Shown here: piece after piece, positions 55,535 to 64,000 of the stretch
Layout: each line of letters begins with the position of its first letter
Numbering within the stretch: the first letter of the stretch is position 1
Assembly (NCBI RefSeq): GCF_009696065.1
Contig: NZ_VUMS01000013.1
Coordinates: 1-64,000 of the forward strand
DNA length: 64,000 bases
Direction: 5' to 3'
Origin: Oliverpabstia intestinalis
GTDB taxonomy: Bacteria > Bacillota > Clostridia > Lachnospirales > Lachnospiraceae
The notes under the pieces: generated by a model
Databases searched by the model: none
The model's input: only the letters and a program-made list of their open reading frames with translations
What the model was told of the DNA's origin: nothing
Position numbers and translations under genes: made by a program

Positions 55535-56744
55535 ACTGGTACAGCGGATGCTGGAGGAGGATGCGAAAGAGCAGGAAAAACAGATCGAGGATAAAAAAGC
55601 AGAATTTGGACAGCTGGACAGTGGAATCGAGGCAAACGGTATTCTGGAAGTGCTTGCTGACGGTTATGGATTCATCCGCAGTGATAATTATATGCCGGGT
55701 GAGAATGATGTGTATGTATCCCCTTCACAGATCCGCCGCTTTAATCTGAAAACGGGAGATATTGTACGGGGAAGTACAAGAGTAAGAAAAGAAAATGAAA
55801 AGTTTGGAGCACTGCTGTATGTGACTTCTATCAACGGTATGTCACCGAATGAAAATACGAAACGATATAGCTTTGAAGATATGACCCCGATCTTTCCGGA
55901 TTCCCGTCTTCGTCTGGAACGCCCTGGCGGAAGTATGGCGATGCGGATCGTAGATCTGATCAGTCCAATCGGAAAAGGTCAGAGAGGTATGATCGTATCT
56001 CCGCCGAAGGCAGGTAAAACGACCCTGTTGAAAGAGGCTGCACAGTCCATTCTTCGAAACAGCCCGGATATGCATCTGATCATTCTTCTGATTGATGAAC
56101 GCCCGGAGGAAGTAACGGATATCAGGGAAGCGATTCGCGGGGATAACGTGGAAGTCATCTATTCTACGTTTGATGAGCAGCCGGAACATCACAAACGGGT
56201 GTCTGAGATGACTATTGAACGAGCAAAACGTCTGGTAGAACATAAAAAAGACGTTACAATCTTTATTGACAGTATCACACGACTGGCAAGGGCATACAAT
56301 CTGACTGTTCCACCAAGCGGAAGAACACTTTCCGGTGGTCTTGATCCGGCAGCTCTGCATATGCCGAAACGATTCTTCGGTGCGGCAAGAAATATGAGAG
56401 AGGGCGGAAGCCTTACTATCCTTGCCACAGCACTTGTGGATACCGGAAGTAAGATGGATGATGTGGTATATGAAGAATTTAAGGGCACTGGCAATATGGA
56501 GCTGGTACTGGATCGGAAACTGCAGGAAAAGAGAGTGTTCCCGGCCATTGATATTGCAAAATCCGGAACAAGAAGAGAGGATCTTTTACTGAGTCAGGAT
56601 GAACAGGAAGCTGTCTATATCATGCGAAAAGCGTTGAATGGTATGAAAGCAGATGAGGCGGTGGAGAACATACTGAACATGTTTACAAAAACCAGAAACA
56701 ATCAGGAACTGGTAAATCAGGTAAAGAATCAGAAATTTATCTAA
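55440..56744 (+). CDS. rho: Transcription termination factor Rho
   Basis: A 434-residue RNA-DNA helicase that ends transcripts lacking intrinsic terminators. The N-terminal Rho_N helix-turn region ([20 protein letters not shown]) is followed by an OB fold for RNA ([35 protein letters not shown]), then a RecA-like motor with [15 protein letters not shown] (Walker A), [13 protein letters not shown] (Walker B) and the R and Q loops ([20 protein letters not shown]). AAAGGA lies 17 bases before the ATG, and TTGACA at about 55363 could be a -35. Followed by a short hairpin terminator. Confidence 0.96.
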   Translation: MREKYESLSAGELREVAKARGLKGISALRKDELVQRMLEEDAKEQEKQIEDKKAEFGQLDSGIEANGILEVLADGYGFIRSDNYMPGENDVYVSPSQIRRFNLKTGDIVRGSTRVRKENEKFGALLYVTSINGMSPNENTKRYSFEDMTPIFPDSRLRLERPGGSMAMRIVDLISPIGKGQRGMIVSPPKAGKTTLLKEAAQSILRNSPDMHLIILLIDERPEEVTDIREAIRGDNVEVIYSTFDEQPEHHKRVSEMTIERAKRLVEHKKDVTIFIDSITRLARAYNLTVPPSGRTLSGGLDPAALHMPKRFFGAARNMREGGSLTILATALVDTGSKMDDVVYEEFKGTGNMELVLDRKLQEKRVFPAIDIAKSGTRREDLLLSQDEQEAVYIMRKALNGMKADEAVENILNMFTKTRNNQELVNQVKNQKFI

Positions 56745-56760
56745 AAGCACTTGCTTTTTT
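56743..56760 (+). terminator. Short terminator after rho
   Basis: AAAAGCA-CT-TGCTTTT with two further T. Confidence 0.65.
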
Positions 56761-56845
56761 ATAGAGCATATGTTATACTTTACAAGCTGTTTAAATTTGA
56801 GAAAATAGTAAAATATATATAAGAAAATTGGAAGAGGTGAAAGAA

Positions 56846-57049
56846 ATGAGAGAAGGAATCCATCCAGATTATTATCAGGCAACAGTAACCTGCAACTGTG
56901 GTAACACATTTGTAACAGGTTCTACAAAGAAAGATATCCACGTAGAAATCTGCTCCAAATGTCATCCATTCTACACAGGTCAGCAGAAAGCTGCTGCAGC
57001 TCGTGGACGTATTGATAAGTTCAACAAAAAATACGGTATTAACGCATAA
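56846..57049 (+). CDS. rpmE: 50S ribosomal protein L31
   Basis: A 67-residue L31. [29 protein letters not shown] and [16 protein letters not shown] match the family. The C-x-C and C-x-x-C pairs make it the zinc-binding (C+) form. [10 protein letters not shown] is the true start, with GAAGAGGTG upstream; the frame extends six codons further. rho-rpmE is a common gene order. Confidence 0.95.
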   Translation: MREGIHPDYYQATVTCNCGNTFVTGSTKKDIHVEICSKCHPFYTGQQKAAAARGRIDKFNKKYGINA

Positions 57050-57070
57050 GACAATAAGAAAAGACAAGCG

Positions 57071-57101
57071 GGTTGAGGTTTTTACAAATCTCAACCTGTT
57101 T
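57071..57101 (+). terminator. Terminator after rpmE
   Basis: GGTTGAG pairs with CTCAACC around a T-rich loop, followed by GTTTTT. Confidence 0.75.
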
Positions 57102-57129
57102 TTCTCTATAGGAATGTAAGGGAGAAACG

Positions 57130-58077
57130 ATGAAATCTTCAAATATAGGTGGTCAGGCTGTCATGGAAGGTATCATGATGCGCAGTGGAGATCAGTATTC
57201 CATTGGTGTCAGAAAACCGGACGGTGAGATCGAGGTGAAGGTGGAGCCATACAGGAGCTGGGCAAAAGACAGTAGCATTTGGAAACTGCCTGTTTTCCGG
57301 GGTGTGGCTTCTTTTTTTGAATCTTTGGTTGTGGGGATCCGGTGTCTGATGTATTCGGCAAGTTTTATTGAGGACGAAGAAGAGGATGCGAAGAAACCAG
57401 GGAAAGAAAAGACAGAAGAACAGAAAGAAAAAGAAGAAAAATGGCTGATGTATGGGACAATGACATTTTCTGTGATATTTTCCATAGCCCTGTTTATCAT
57501 GCTGCCGTATTTTCTGGCAGGCTTTCTTCGGAATGTGACGACGTCCGAAGGCGTGATCGCTGTTGCAGAAGCATGTGTACGCATGATTCTGTTTCTCGGT
57601 TATCTGGTGCTGATTTCCAGAATGAAAGATATTCAGAGAGTATTTATGTATCACGGAGCGGAACATAAGTGTATTAACTGTGTGGAACACGGACTGGAAC
57701 TGAATGTGGAAAATGTAATGAAAAGTTCCAGAGAACATAAACGCTGCGGAACCAGCTTTTTGCTGTTTGTCATGATCGTCAGCATTATTTTCTTTTTGTT
57801 TATCCGGGTGTCTTCACCGGTACTGCGGGTAGTGATCCGTCTGCTTCTGATGCCGGTTATCGCCGGAGTATCTTATGAGATTATCCGGCTGGCAGGAAAA
57901 AGTGATAACAAAATTGTAGCATTGTTGAGTAAACCGGGGCTGATGTTACAGCATCTGACAACGAGAGAGCCGGAACCGGAGATGGCAGAGGTTGCTATCG
58001 CAGCGGTAGAAGCGGTATTTGACTGGAGAAGTTATCTGAAAGAAAACTTTCCGGAACAATACGGAGAAAAGTCATGA
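57130..58077 (+). CDS. DUF1385 membrane protein (YqhQ-like)
   Basis: A 315-residue protein. NIGGQAVMEGIMMRSGDQYS is the conserved first motif of DUF1385, and MYHGAEHKCINCVEHG is its second, metal-like motif. Four or more membrane helices lie between and after (LMYGTMTFSVIFSIALFIML, CVRMILFLGYLVLI, FLLFVMIVSIIFFLFI). Function unknown. It overlaps prmC by four bases; the order rpmE-yqhQ-prmC-prfA is conserved in Clostridia. Confidence 0.88.
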   Translation: MKSSNIGGQAVMEGIMMRSGDQYSIGVRKPDGEIEVKVEPYRSWAKDSSIWKLPVFRGVASFFESLVVGIRCLMYSASFIEDEEEDAKKPGKEKTEEQKEKEEKWLMYGTMTFSVIFSIALFIMLPYFLAGFLRNVTTSEGVIAVAEACVRMILFLGYLVLISRMKDIQRVFMYHGAEHKCINCVEHGLELNVENVMKSSREHKRCGTSFLLFVMIVSIIFFLFIRVSSPVLRVVIRLLLMPVIAGVSYEIIRLAGKSDNKIVALLSKPGLMLQHLTTREPEPEMAEVAIAAVEAVFDWRSYLKENFPEQYGEKS

Positions 58078-58931
58078 GTACATTGAGACAATTGCTTTCA
58101 TGGGGAAGCGAAACACTGGAGAAAGCCGAAGTACCGGACAGCGGACAGGATGCATGGATGTTGATGGAAGAAGTCTTCGGAATAGAAAAAAGCTATTATT
58201 TTCTTCACGGAACTGATAAAATAGACCTGGATGTACAAAAAAGATATGAAGAGATGATCCGGGACCGGGCAAAACGGATTCCGGTACAATATCTGACCGG
58301 AAAAGCCTGGTTTATGGGGTATGAATTTCTGGTTAATTCCAGTGTGCTGATTCCACGATTTGATACGGAAGTTCTGGTGGAGGAGACAATAAAACATATT
58401 ATGCCGGGATGTCGGTTATTAGATGTATGTACCGGAAGCGGCTGTATTTTGCTGAGCTTGCTGGAAGAATGTAAGGGCAGGATCAGCGCGGCAACAGGTG
58501 TAGATATTTCCAAAGATGCACTGCAGGTTGCAATTGCAAACAGAAACAGGATGGGACTCACAGCGGATTTCAGAGAGAGTGATCTGTTTTCGGATGTTGA
58601 GGGAGTTTATGATGTGATCGTGTCGAATCCACCGTATATTGCCACGAAAGAACTGGAGGGACTGATGCCGGAGGTACGGGAGCATGAGCCGATATTGGCA
58701 CTTGACGGAATGGAAGACGGGTTATATTTTTACCGGGAGATTGTGGCGCAGGCAGGTGAATATCTGGAACAGGGAGGATGGCTCTGCTTTGAGATCGGAT
58801 ATGATCAGGGAGAGGCACTGAAAGAGATGATGACAGAAGCCGGCTATGGACAGGTAAAGATCATCAAAGATCTGGCAGGACTTGACCGGGTAGCCATTGG
58901 ACAGAAAAACAATAATTGGAATGAATTTTGA
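58074..58931 (+). CDS. prmC: Release factor glutamine methyltransferase PrmC
   Basis: A 285-residue enzyme that methylates the glutamine of the GGQ motif in release factors. A helical N-terminal domain (to about residue 80) is followed by a SAM domain with [33 protein letters not shown] and the catalytic [14 protein letters not shown]. Its substrate, RF1, is the next gene. Between them lies a short GTAAC repeat, so the pair is probably transcribed together but not translationally coupled. Confidence 0.95.
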   Translation: MSTLRQLLSWGSETLEKAEVPDSGQDAWMLMEEVFGIEKSYYFLHGTDKIDLDVQKRYEEMIRDRAKRIPVQYLTGKAWFMGYEFLVNSSVLIPRFDTEVLVEETIKHIMPGCRLLDVCTGSGCILLSLLEECKGRISAATGVDISKDALQVAIANRNRMGLTADFRESDLFSDVEGVYDVIVSNPPYIATKELEGLMPEVREHEPILALDGMEDGLYFYREIVAQAGEYLEQGGWLCFEIGYDQGEALKEMMTEAGYGQVKIIKDLAGLDRVAIGQKNNNWNEF

Positions 58932-58934
58932 ATC

Positions 58935-58961
58935 GTAACTGTGAAGGTACTGAACAGTTAC
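58935..58961. repeat. Short GTAAC repeat between prmC and prfA (copy H, 27 bp)
   Basis: GTAACTGT and ACAGTTAC pair around GAAGGTACTGA, identical over 29 bases to the right-end hairpin of copy A. It begins four bases after the prmC stop and ends 11 bases before the prfA AGGAGG. Confidence 0.8.
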
Positions 58962-58984
58962 GAAATATACCAGGAGGAAGAGAA

Positions 58985-60055
58985 ATGTTTGATAAATTAG
59001 AAGATCTGCTGGTTCGTCTGGAAGAAATTTTAAGTGAATTAAACGAGCCGGGAGTTGCAAATGATCCTGCACGTTTTCAGAAGCTGATGAAGGAACAGAG
59101 CGAACTGCAGCCAATTGTGGATGCATACAAAGAATATAAAGCGTGTCAGCAGACGGTGGAAGAGAGTCTGATGATGCTGGATGAAGAATCTGACGAAGAG
59201 ATGCGTGAGATGCTGAAAGAAGAGCTGGCAGATGCAAAAAACAGAATTGAAGAACTGGAGACAGAACTGAAGATCCTGTTGTTGCCTAAAGATCCGAATG
59301 ACAGTAAAAATGTTATCGTTGAGATACGCGCCGGCGCCGGTGGTGACGAGGCTGCTTTATTTGCCGCTGAAATCTATCGTATGTATGTAAAATATGCAGA
59401 GTCCCGCAGATGGAAAACCGAGCTGATGTCTCTGAATGAAAACGGGATCGGCGGTTTCAAGGAAGTTACTTTTATGATCAATGGTGCGGGAGCATATTCC
59501 CGTCTGAAGTACGAAAGTGGTGTGCACCGTGTACAGCGTGTACCGGAGACAGAGTCCGGTGGACGTATCCATACTTCTACGATTACTGTAGCAATCATGC
59601 CGGAAGCAGAAGAAATTGATTTCCAGCTGGATCTGAATGACTGTAAGTTTGATGTATTCCGTGCATCCGGTAACGGTGGACAGTGTGTCAACACCACAGA
59701 CTCCGCGGTACGTCTGACTCATATCCCGACCGGTATTGTAATTTCCTGCCAGGATGAAAAATCACAGCTCAAAAACAGAGATAAGGCACTGCGTGTTCTG
59801 CGCTCCCGTCTGTATGATATGGAGTTACAGAAACGTCATGACGAAGAAGCGGAAGCAAGAAGAAGCCAGGTAGGTACGGGAGACCGTTCCGAGAAGATTC
59901 GTACCTATAACTTTCCGCAGGGCCGTGTGACAGATCACAGAATCAAACTGACCCTGCATCGTCTGGATACAATCTTAAATGGTGATCTTGATGAGATCAT
60001 TGACAGCCTGATCGCAGCAGACCAGACAGCCAAGCTGGCAAAAATGAACCAATAA
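58985..60055 (+). CDS. prfA: Peptide chain release factor 1
   Basis: A 356-residue RF1 that ends translation at UAA and UAG. The helical N-terminal domain has [40 protein letters not shown] and [20 protein letters not shown] mark domain 2. [18 protein letters not shown] holds the GGQ that triggers hydrolysis and is methylated by PrmC. The frame extends upstream through the repeat, but AGGAGG places the start at 58985. Confidence 0.96.
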   Translation: MFDKLEDLLVRLEEILSELNEPGVANDPARFQKLMKEQSELQPIVDAYKEYKACQQTVEESLMMLDEESDEEMREMLKEELADAKNRIEELETELKILLLPKDPNDSKNVIVEIRAGAGGDEAALFAAEIYRMYVKYAESRRWKTELMSLNENGIGGFKEVTFMINGAGAYSRLKYESGVHRVQRVPETESGGRIHTSTITVAIMPEAEEIDFQLDLNDCKFDVFRASGNGGQCVNTTDSAVRLTHIPTGIVISCQDEKSQLKNRDKALRVLRSRLYDMELQKRHDEEAEARRSQVGTGDRSEKIRTYNFPQGRVTDHRIKLTLHRLDTILNGDLDEIIDSLIAADQTAKLAKMNQ

Positions 60056-60091
60056 ACAAAATATGTAAATAAAAGGATCGGAGGAAACATC

Positions 60092-61438
60092 ATGGGAAAA
60101 TATTTTGGTACCGATGGTTTTCGTGGAGAAGCGAATGTGGATCTGACTGTGGAACATGCTTATAAAGTAGGAAGATTCCTTGGATGGTATTACGGAAGAG
60201 AACACAAAGCACAGATTGTGATCGGAAAAGATACAAGAAGAAGCAGCTACATGTTTGAGTATTCTCTGGTTGCAGGACTGACTGCTTCCGGTGCGGATGC
60301 GTATCTGCTTCATGTAACCACCACACCAAGCGTTTCCTATGTAGTGCGGACGGAAAATTTTGACTGTGGAATTATGATTTCTGCCAGTCACAATCCATTT
60401 TATGATAACGGCATCAAGATCATTGGCGGAAACGGGCAAAAGATGGATGCGGAAGTGGAAGCCATGATTGAAGGATATATTGATGATGATGTTCCGAAGA
60501 TTCCGTTTGCAACAAAAGAAAAGATTGGTCGGACGGTGGATTTTGCGGCCGGACGAAACCGGTACATCGGTTATCTGATTTCCATTCCTACCCGTTCGTT
60601 CAAAAACTACAGAGTAGGACTGGACTGTTCTAATGGAAGTGCTTCCTCGGTAGCCAAGAGTGTGTTTGATGCACTGGGAGCAAAAACCTATGTCATCAAT
60701 AATGAGCCGGATGGAACGAACATCAATACGAACTGCGGATCAACACATATCGAAGTGCTGCAGCAATTTGTCAAAGAAAAACATCTGGATGTGGGATTTG
60801 CATATGACGGAGATGCGGATCGGTGTATCGCTGTGGATCATCTGGGAAATGTAGTCGACGGAGATCTGATCCTGTATATCTGTGGAAAATATATGAAAGA
60901 GACCGGAAAACTGGAAAATAATACGATCGTCACTACGATTATGTCCAACCTTGGTCTTTATAAAGCCTGTGACAGGGAAGGTATCCGGTACGAAAAAACA
61001 GCAGTAGGAGATAAATATGTCTGTGAAAACATGATGGCAAACGGACACAGTCTCGGCGGTGAACAGTCCGGACATATTATTTTCAGCAAACATGCTACTA
61101 CCGGAGATGGCATCCTGACATCTTTGATGCTGATGGAAGTTATTATTGAAAAAAAACAGTTATTAAATACTCTTGCATCAGAAGTTTCCATTTATCCTCA
61201 GCTTCTGGAAAATGTTCGTGTTGCCAATAAAACAGCTGCAAGAAACAACGAAGAAGTAAAGAAGGCAGTTGCCTCGGTGGAGAAAGAATTAGGAGAAGAC
61301 GGAAGAATTCTTGTGCGGGAGAGTGGCACTGAACCGGTCATTCGTGTTATGGTAGAAGCGAAAAAAGATGCGATCTGTCGTGAAATGGTACAGCGCGTGA
61401 TTGAAGTGATGGACAAAGAGGGACTGATTTTGTCATGA
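60092..61438 (+). CDS. glmM: Phosphoglucosamine mutase
   Basis: A 448-residue GlmM that converts glucosamine-6-phosphate to the 1-phosphate for peptidoglycan. GKYFGTDGFRGEANVDLTVE opens the fold, MISASHNPFYDNGIKI holds the phosphoserine, FAYDGDADRCIAVD is the metal loop, GGEQSGHIIF the sugar loop, and VRESGTEPVIRVMVEA the phosphate loop. The GEQSGH form of the sugar loop supports glucosamine specificity. GGAGG precedes the ATG. Its stop overlaps the next start. Confidence 0.95.
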   Translation: MGKYFGTDGFRGEANVDLTVEHAYKVGRFLGWYYGREHKAQIVIGKDTRRSSYMFEYSLVAGLTASGADAYLLHVTTTPSVSYVVRTENFDCGIMISASHNPFYDNGIKIIGGNGQKMDAEVEAMIEGYIDDDVPKIPFATKEKIGRTVDFAAGRNRYIGYLISIPTRSFKNYRVGLDCSNGSASSVAKSVFDALGAKTYVINNEPDGTNINTNCGSTHIEVLQQFVKEKHLDVGFAYDGDADRCIAVDHLGNVVDGDLILYICGKYMKETGKLENNTIVTTIMSNLGLYKACDREGIRYEKTAVGDKYVCENMMANGHSLGGEQSGHIIFSKHATTGDGILTSLMLMEVIIEKKQLLNTLASEVSIYPQLLENVRVANKTAARNNEEVKKAVASVEKELGEDGRILVRESGTEPVIRVMVEAKKDAICREMVQRVIEVMDKEGLILS

Positions 61439-62469
61439 GAAAAGAGGTACTGGCGGTTGGATGTGCGCTGATGGTGTTCTGCGGCTGTGGGAAAAATAAT
61501 GCGGCACAACATTATGAAAGCGGCTGGGCGGCTATGGAAAAAAAAGATTACACTACTGCAGTAAACGAATTTCAGCAGGTAATCGATCAAAACAGCAGAC
61601 TGGCAGAAAGTTACCGGGCAGAAGGAATTGCCTATTATTCAGAAAAGGCCTATCCGGAGGCGATTGCTGCTTTTTCGCGAAGTCTGAACAATATGGATGA
61701 TCCGGATAAGGAATTTAAAAAAGATGTACAGTTTTATCTTGCCCAGGCACGCATGGATTATGGCGAGGTAGATAAAGCGATTGAAGTGTACAGCGAGATA
61801 CTGAAGGCCGGGGAAGACGAACAGGCATTCTTTCTGAGAGGAAAGGCATATATTTCCATGGAAGATTATAAAAATGCCGAAAAAGACTTTCAGAGAGCAC
61901 TGGAAGGCTGTGAAGATTATAATCTGTATATCAATATTTATCAGATTTATGTGGATCACAACAAGGCAGTAGATGGTGATGCCTATCTGAAGATGGCTCT
62001 GGAGTTAGAACCTCAGGACGGAGAAGATTGCTATCACAGAGGAAGAATCTACGAATATGAAAAAAATTATGAGGCAGCCAGAGATGAATTGAAAACAGCG
62101 ATGGAACAGGGATATGAGGATGCCATGCTGCTTTTGGGTCGGGTATATCTGGAGATGGAAGATCCGGCAAGTGCCAGATCCATGTATCAGGAATATCTGC
62201 AAAAGAGTGAGCAGGGTGCCAAGGCCTATAACGGACTGGCAATGTGTGATATTTATGATGGTGCATATGATAGCGCACTGGAGAATATCGCACAGGGTCT
62301 GAAGGAAAATTCCAAAGAGGACGAACAGGGTCTGCTTTATAATGAAATTGTGGCCTATGAATATAAACGGGATTTTGCTACAGCAAAAGAAAAGATGAAG
62401 ATATATCTGGAACAGTATCCGGAAGATGAGGCGGCTCTTCGGGAGAACGAGTTTCTTTCTACAAGATAG
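61435..62469 (+). CDS. TPR-repeat lipoprotein
   Basis: A 344-residue protein. MRKEVLAVGCALMVFCGCGK is a short signal peptide with a lipobox-like F-C-G-C, so the cysteine at about residue 18 is probably lipid-anchored on the outer face of the membrane. The rest is a chain of TPR repeats (HYESGWAAMEKKDYTTAVNE, SYRAEGIAYYSEKAYPEA, AFFLRGKAYISMEDYKNAEK and others). Partner unknown. Start overlaps glmM by four bases. Confidence 0.82.
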   Translation: MRKEVLAVGCALMVFCGCGKNNAAQHYESGWAAMEKKDYTTAVNEFQQVIDQNSRLAESYRAEGIAYYSEKAYPEAIAAFSRSLNNMDDPDKEFKKDVQFYLAQARMDYGEVDKAIEVYSEILKAGEDEQAFFLRGKAYISMEDYKNAEKDFQRALEGCEDYNLYINIYQIYVDHNKAVDGDAYLKMALELEPQDGEDCYHRGRIYEYEKNYEAARDELKTAMEQGYEDAMLLLGRVYLEMEDPASARSMYQEYLQKSEQGAKAYNGLAMCDIYDGAYDSALENIAQGLKENSKEDEQGLLYNEIVAYEYKRDFATAKEKMKIYLEQYPEDEAALRENEFLSTR

Positions 62470-62480
62470 GAGGAAAAAGC

Positions 62481-63716
62481 ATGTATGAGATGGGGGAACA
62501 GCTGGAACGGGTGATTCTGGCAGGCGTACAGACATATGAGTCTGATGATACCGTACAATCTTTATATGAACTGAGAGAACTGGCTGAGACAGCCGGGGCC
62601 GTAACTGTTGGGACGATCATGCAAAGCAGAGAGACCATTCATCCGGCAACCTATCTGGGAAAAGGAAAGCTGGAAGAACTGAAAGAGTTGTTGTATGATT
62701 TGGATGCCACTGGTGTGATCTGTGATGATGAACTCTCACCGGCACAGCTAAATAATCTGGAGCAGGAACTGGAATGTAAGGTGATGGACAGAACCATGGT
62801 GATTCTGGACATCTTTGCGCAGCGTGCAAAGACCAGCGAAGGAAAGATCCAGGTAGAACTTGCACAATTAAAGTACCGGGCGGCAAGACTGGTCGGTATG
62901 CGTGCCTCGCTGTCCCGTCTCGGAGGTGGCATTGGTACCCGTGGCCCGGGTGAGAAAAAGCTGGAGATGGACCGTCGACTGATCCACAGCCGGATCGGTC
63001 AGCTGAAAGAACAGCTGGAGCAGGTGCAGAAGCACAGGGAACTGATTCGCAGCCAGCGGGATAAGAGTCAGGTGAAGGTGGCGGCAATCGTGGGATATAC
63101 TAACGCAGGAAAATCCACACTGCTCAATACAATGACGCAGGCAGGGGTTCTGGAGGAAAACCAGTTATTTGCCACGCTGGATCCAACGACAAGGGCGCTG
63201 GATCTTCCGGGCAAACAGCAGATTCTTCTGACAGATACGGTAGGATTTATTCGAAAACTGCCGCATCATCTGATCGAGGCCTTTAAAAGTACATTGGAGG
63301 AAGCCAAATATGCAGATATGATCCTCCATGTGGTAGACGCTTCCAATCCCCAGATGGATGAACATATGCAGGTAGTTTATGATACATTGCGCCAGCTGGG
63401 GGTGTCGGATAAGAAAATGATCACTCTGTTTAACAAACAGGACCTGTGTACGGATAAAGAACAGCTGAGAGATTTTCAGGCCGATCATGTACTTCAGATT
63501 TCGGCAAAGAATGGACAGGGACTTGAGGAACTGAAAGAACTTCTTGCGGATGTTTTGCGGGAAGGACAGATTTATATTGAACGTCTGGTTCCGTATGATC
63601 AGGCAGGAAGTATTGCCAGGATCCGAAAATATGGACAGGTGGTGCAGGAAGAATTTCTGGCAGAAGGAATTTCTGTGAAGGCTTATGTTCCGATGGAGGT
63701 TTACAGTCAGATCTGA
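62481..63716 (+). CDS. hflX: Ribosome-associated GTPase HflX
   Basis: A 411-residue HflX, which splits stalled ribosomes. The N-terminal domain (VGTIMQSRETIHPATYLGKG, ICDDELSPAQLNNLEQEL, DRTMVILDIFAQRAKTSEGK) is followed by a coiled linker (GGGIGTRGPGEKKLE). The G domain follows with VGYTNAGKSTLLN (G1), ATLDPTTR (G2), DTVGF (G3) and NKQD (G4). AGGAGG lies before the ATG. Confidence 0.94.
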   Translation: MYEMGEQLERVILAGVQTYESDDTVQSLYELRELAETAGAVTVGTIMQSRETIHPATYLGKGKLEELKELLYDLDATGVICDDELSPAQLNNLEQELECKVMDRTMVILDIFAQRAKTSEGKIQVELAQLKYRAARLVGMRASLSRLGGGIGTRGPGEKKLEMDRRLIHSRIGQLKEQLEQVQKHRELIRSQRDKSQVKVAAIVGYTNAGKSTLLNTMTQAGVLEENQLFATLDPTTRALDLPGKQQILLTDTVGFIRKLPHHLIEAFKSTLEEAKYADMILHVVDASNPQMDEHMQVVYDTLRQLGVSDKKMITLFNKQDLCTDKEQLRDFQADHVLQISAKNGQGLEELKELLADVLREGQIYIERLVPYDQAGSIARIRKYGQVVQEEFLAEGISVKAYVPMEVYSQI

Positions 63717-63728
63717 GAAAAGAAGAAA

Positions 63729-63769
63729 AAAGAGGGCAAACCCTTATAGTAAGGTGCTTTTCCCTCTTT
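63729..63769 (+). terminator. Terminator after hflX
   Basis: AAAGAGGG and CCCTCTTT pair, with an inner CCTTA/TAAGG hairpin, then ATAAGG. Confidence 0.65.
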
Positions 63770-63789
63770 ATAAGGTTACATAACATTCA

Positions 63790-63872
63790 TACCATATATT
63801 GTACGAGTAGAAATTGAGACACAATATATGGTAGTTTTTTGTATTGACAGAGGATAATTGGTTTGCTACTAT
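63790..63872 (+). promoter_or_regulatory. Candidate NrdR boxes and promoter of the last gene
   Basis: TACCATATATTGTA (63790-63803) and, in reverse, ACACAATATATGGTA (63819-63833) resemble NrdR boxes (ACACWATATATWGTGT-like), centres 30 bases apart. TTGACA (63844-63849) and TACTAT (63867-63872), 17 bases apart, form the promoter just downstream. About 100 bases of leader separate it from the ATG. Confidence 0.7.
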
Positions 63873-63974
63873 AGTAATCGACACATCCGTAAAGGAATAA
63901 TTGCGAGAGGGTCAAAAAGCAGGTGAACGTATAAAATACAGCCTGTAAAAGCAACAGGAAAAGAGGATGGAATA

Positions 63975-64000
63975 ATGTTTAATGTGATAAAACGTGATGG
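63975..64000 (+). CDS. nrdD: Start of an ATP-cone protein, probably class III ribonucleotide reductase
   Basis: Only the first codons, MFNVIKRDG, are in the window. This is the usual first strand of an ATP-cone, with which anaerobic ribonucleoside-triphosphate reductases begin. NrdR-like boxes upstream agree. NrdR itself also has an ATP-cone, but after a zinc ribbon, so it would not begin this way. The gene runs off the right edge. Confidence 0.5.

Overview
The window reads as a chromosomal segment of a low- to moderate-GC, spore-forming Firmicute, most likely a gut Lachnospiraceae. The basis is HrcA/CIRCE heat-shock control, CodY, ThiI with a paired desulfurase, RNase J, a sporulation sigma-K without a pro-sequence, IreB, and AGGAGG-type ribosome binding sites. 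Species was not determined.

Region 1 (about 1-9,110) is a visibly AT-rich, decaying mobile-element remnant. It carries an ArsR-like regulator, a cysteine-rich KTR protein, an alpha/beta hydrolase, a deleted CPBP protease, a HEPN-like fragment, a ParA fragment fused by deletion to a RadC fragment, an AbiLi-like ATPase with a broken RloB partner, a frameshifted KAP-type NTPase, a DUF3991/Toprim protein with a frameshifted tail, and a tyrosine integrase that lost its catalytic Tyr region. Three related ACATAGCC stem-loops sit between these genes.

Region 2 (9,136-64,000) is ordinary core chromosome, almost entirely on the + strand. In order: uvrB; hrcA-grpE-dnaK-dnaJ under CIRCE; prmA-rsmE-desulfurase-thiI; an HPr-like gene on the minus strand; mtaB; ireB-ruvX-DUF1292-rnj-ylbF-mltG-like-trmR-trhP; sigK (minus); yifB-dprA-topA-codY; CIRCE-groES-groEL; two membrane proteins; guaB; an amidase; a nitroreductase; tRNA-Gly; a lipase-like hydrolase; an Na/Pi transporter with a PhoP/PhoR-like pair; mnmM (minus); capA; DUF1700; a small ORF; a rhodanese; yfcE-RNA methyltransferase-rdgB-phosphoesterase; a seven-tRNA cluster; rho-rpmE; DUF1385-prmC-prfA; glmM-TPR lipoprotein-hflX; and the first codons of an ATP-cone protein, probably class III ribonucleotide reductase.

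The less obvious content is intergenic. There is a dispersed repeat family with 14-bp terminal inverted repeats (GTAACTRTTCAGTA), seen in at least nine full, deleted or short forms. A candidate minus-strand small RNA at about 50,445-50,553 has its own promoter, terminator and CCCC-type loops. A second stem-loop repeat pair lies after dnaK and after the phoR-like gene. Regulatory sites resembling a PHO box, a CodY box, NrdR boxes and two CIRCE operators are also present. No CRISPR array, rRNA or prophage was seen.
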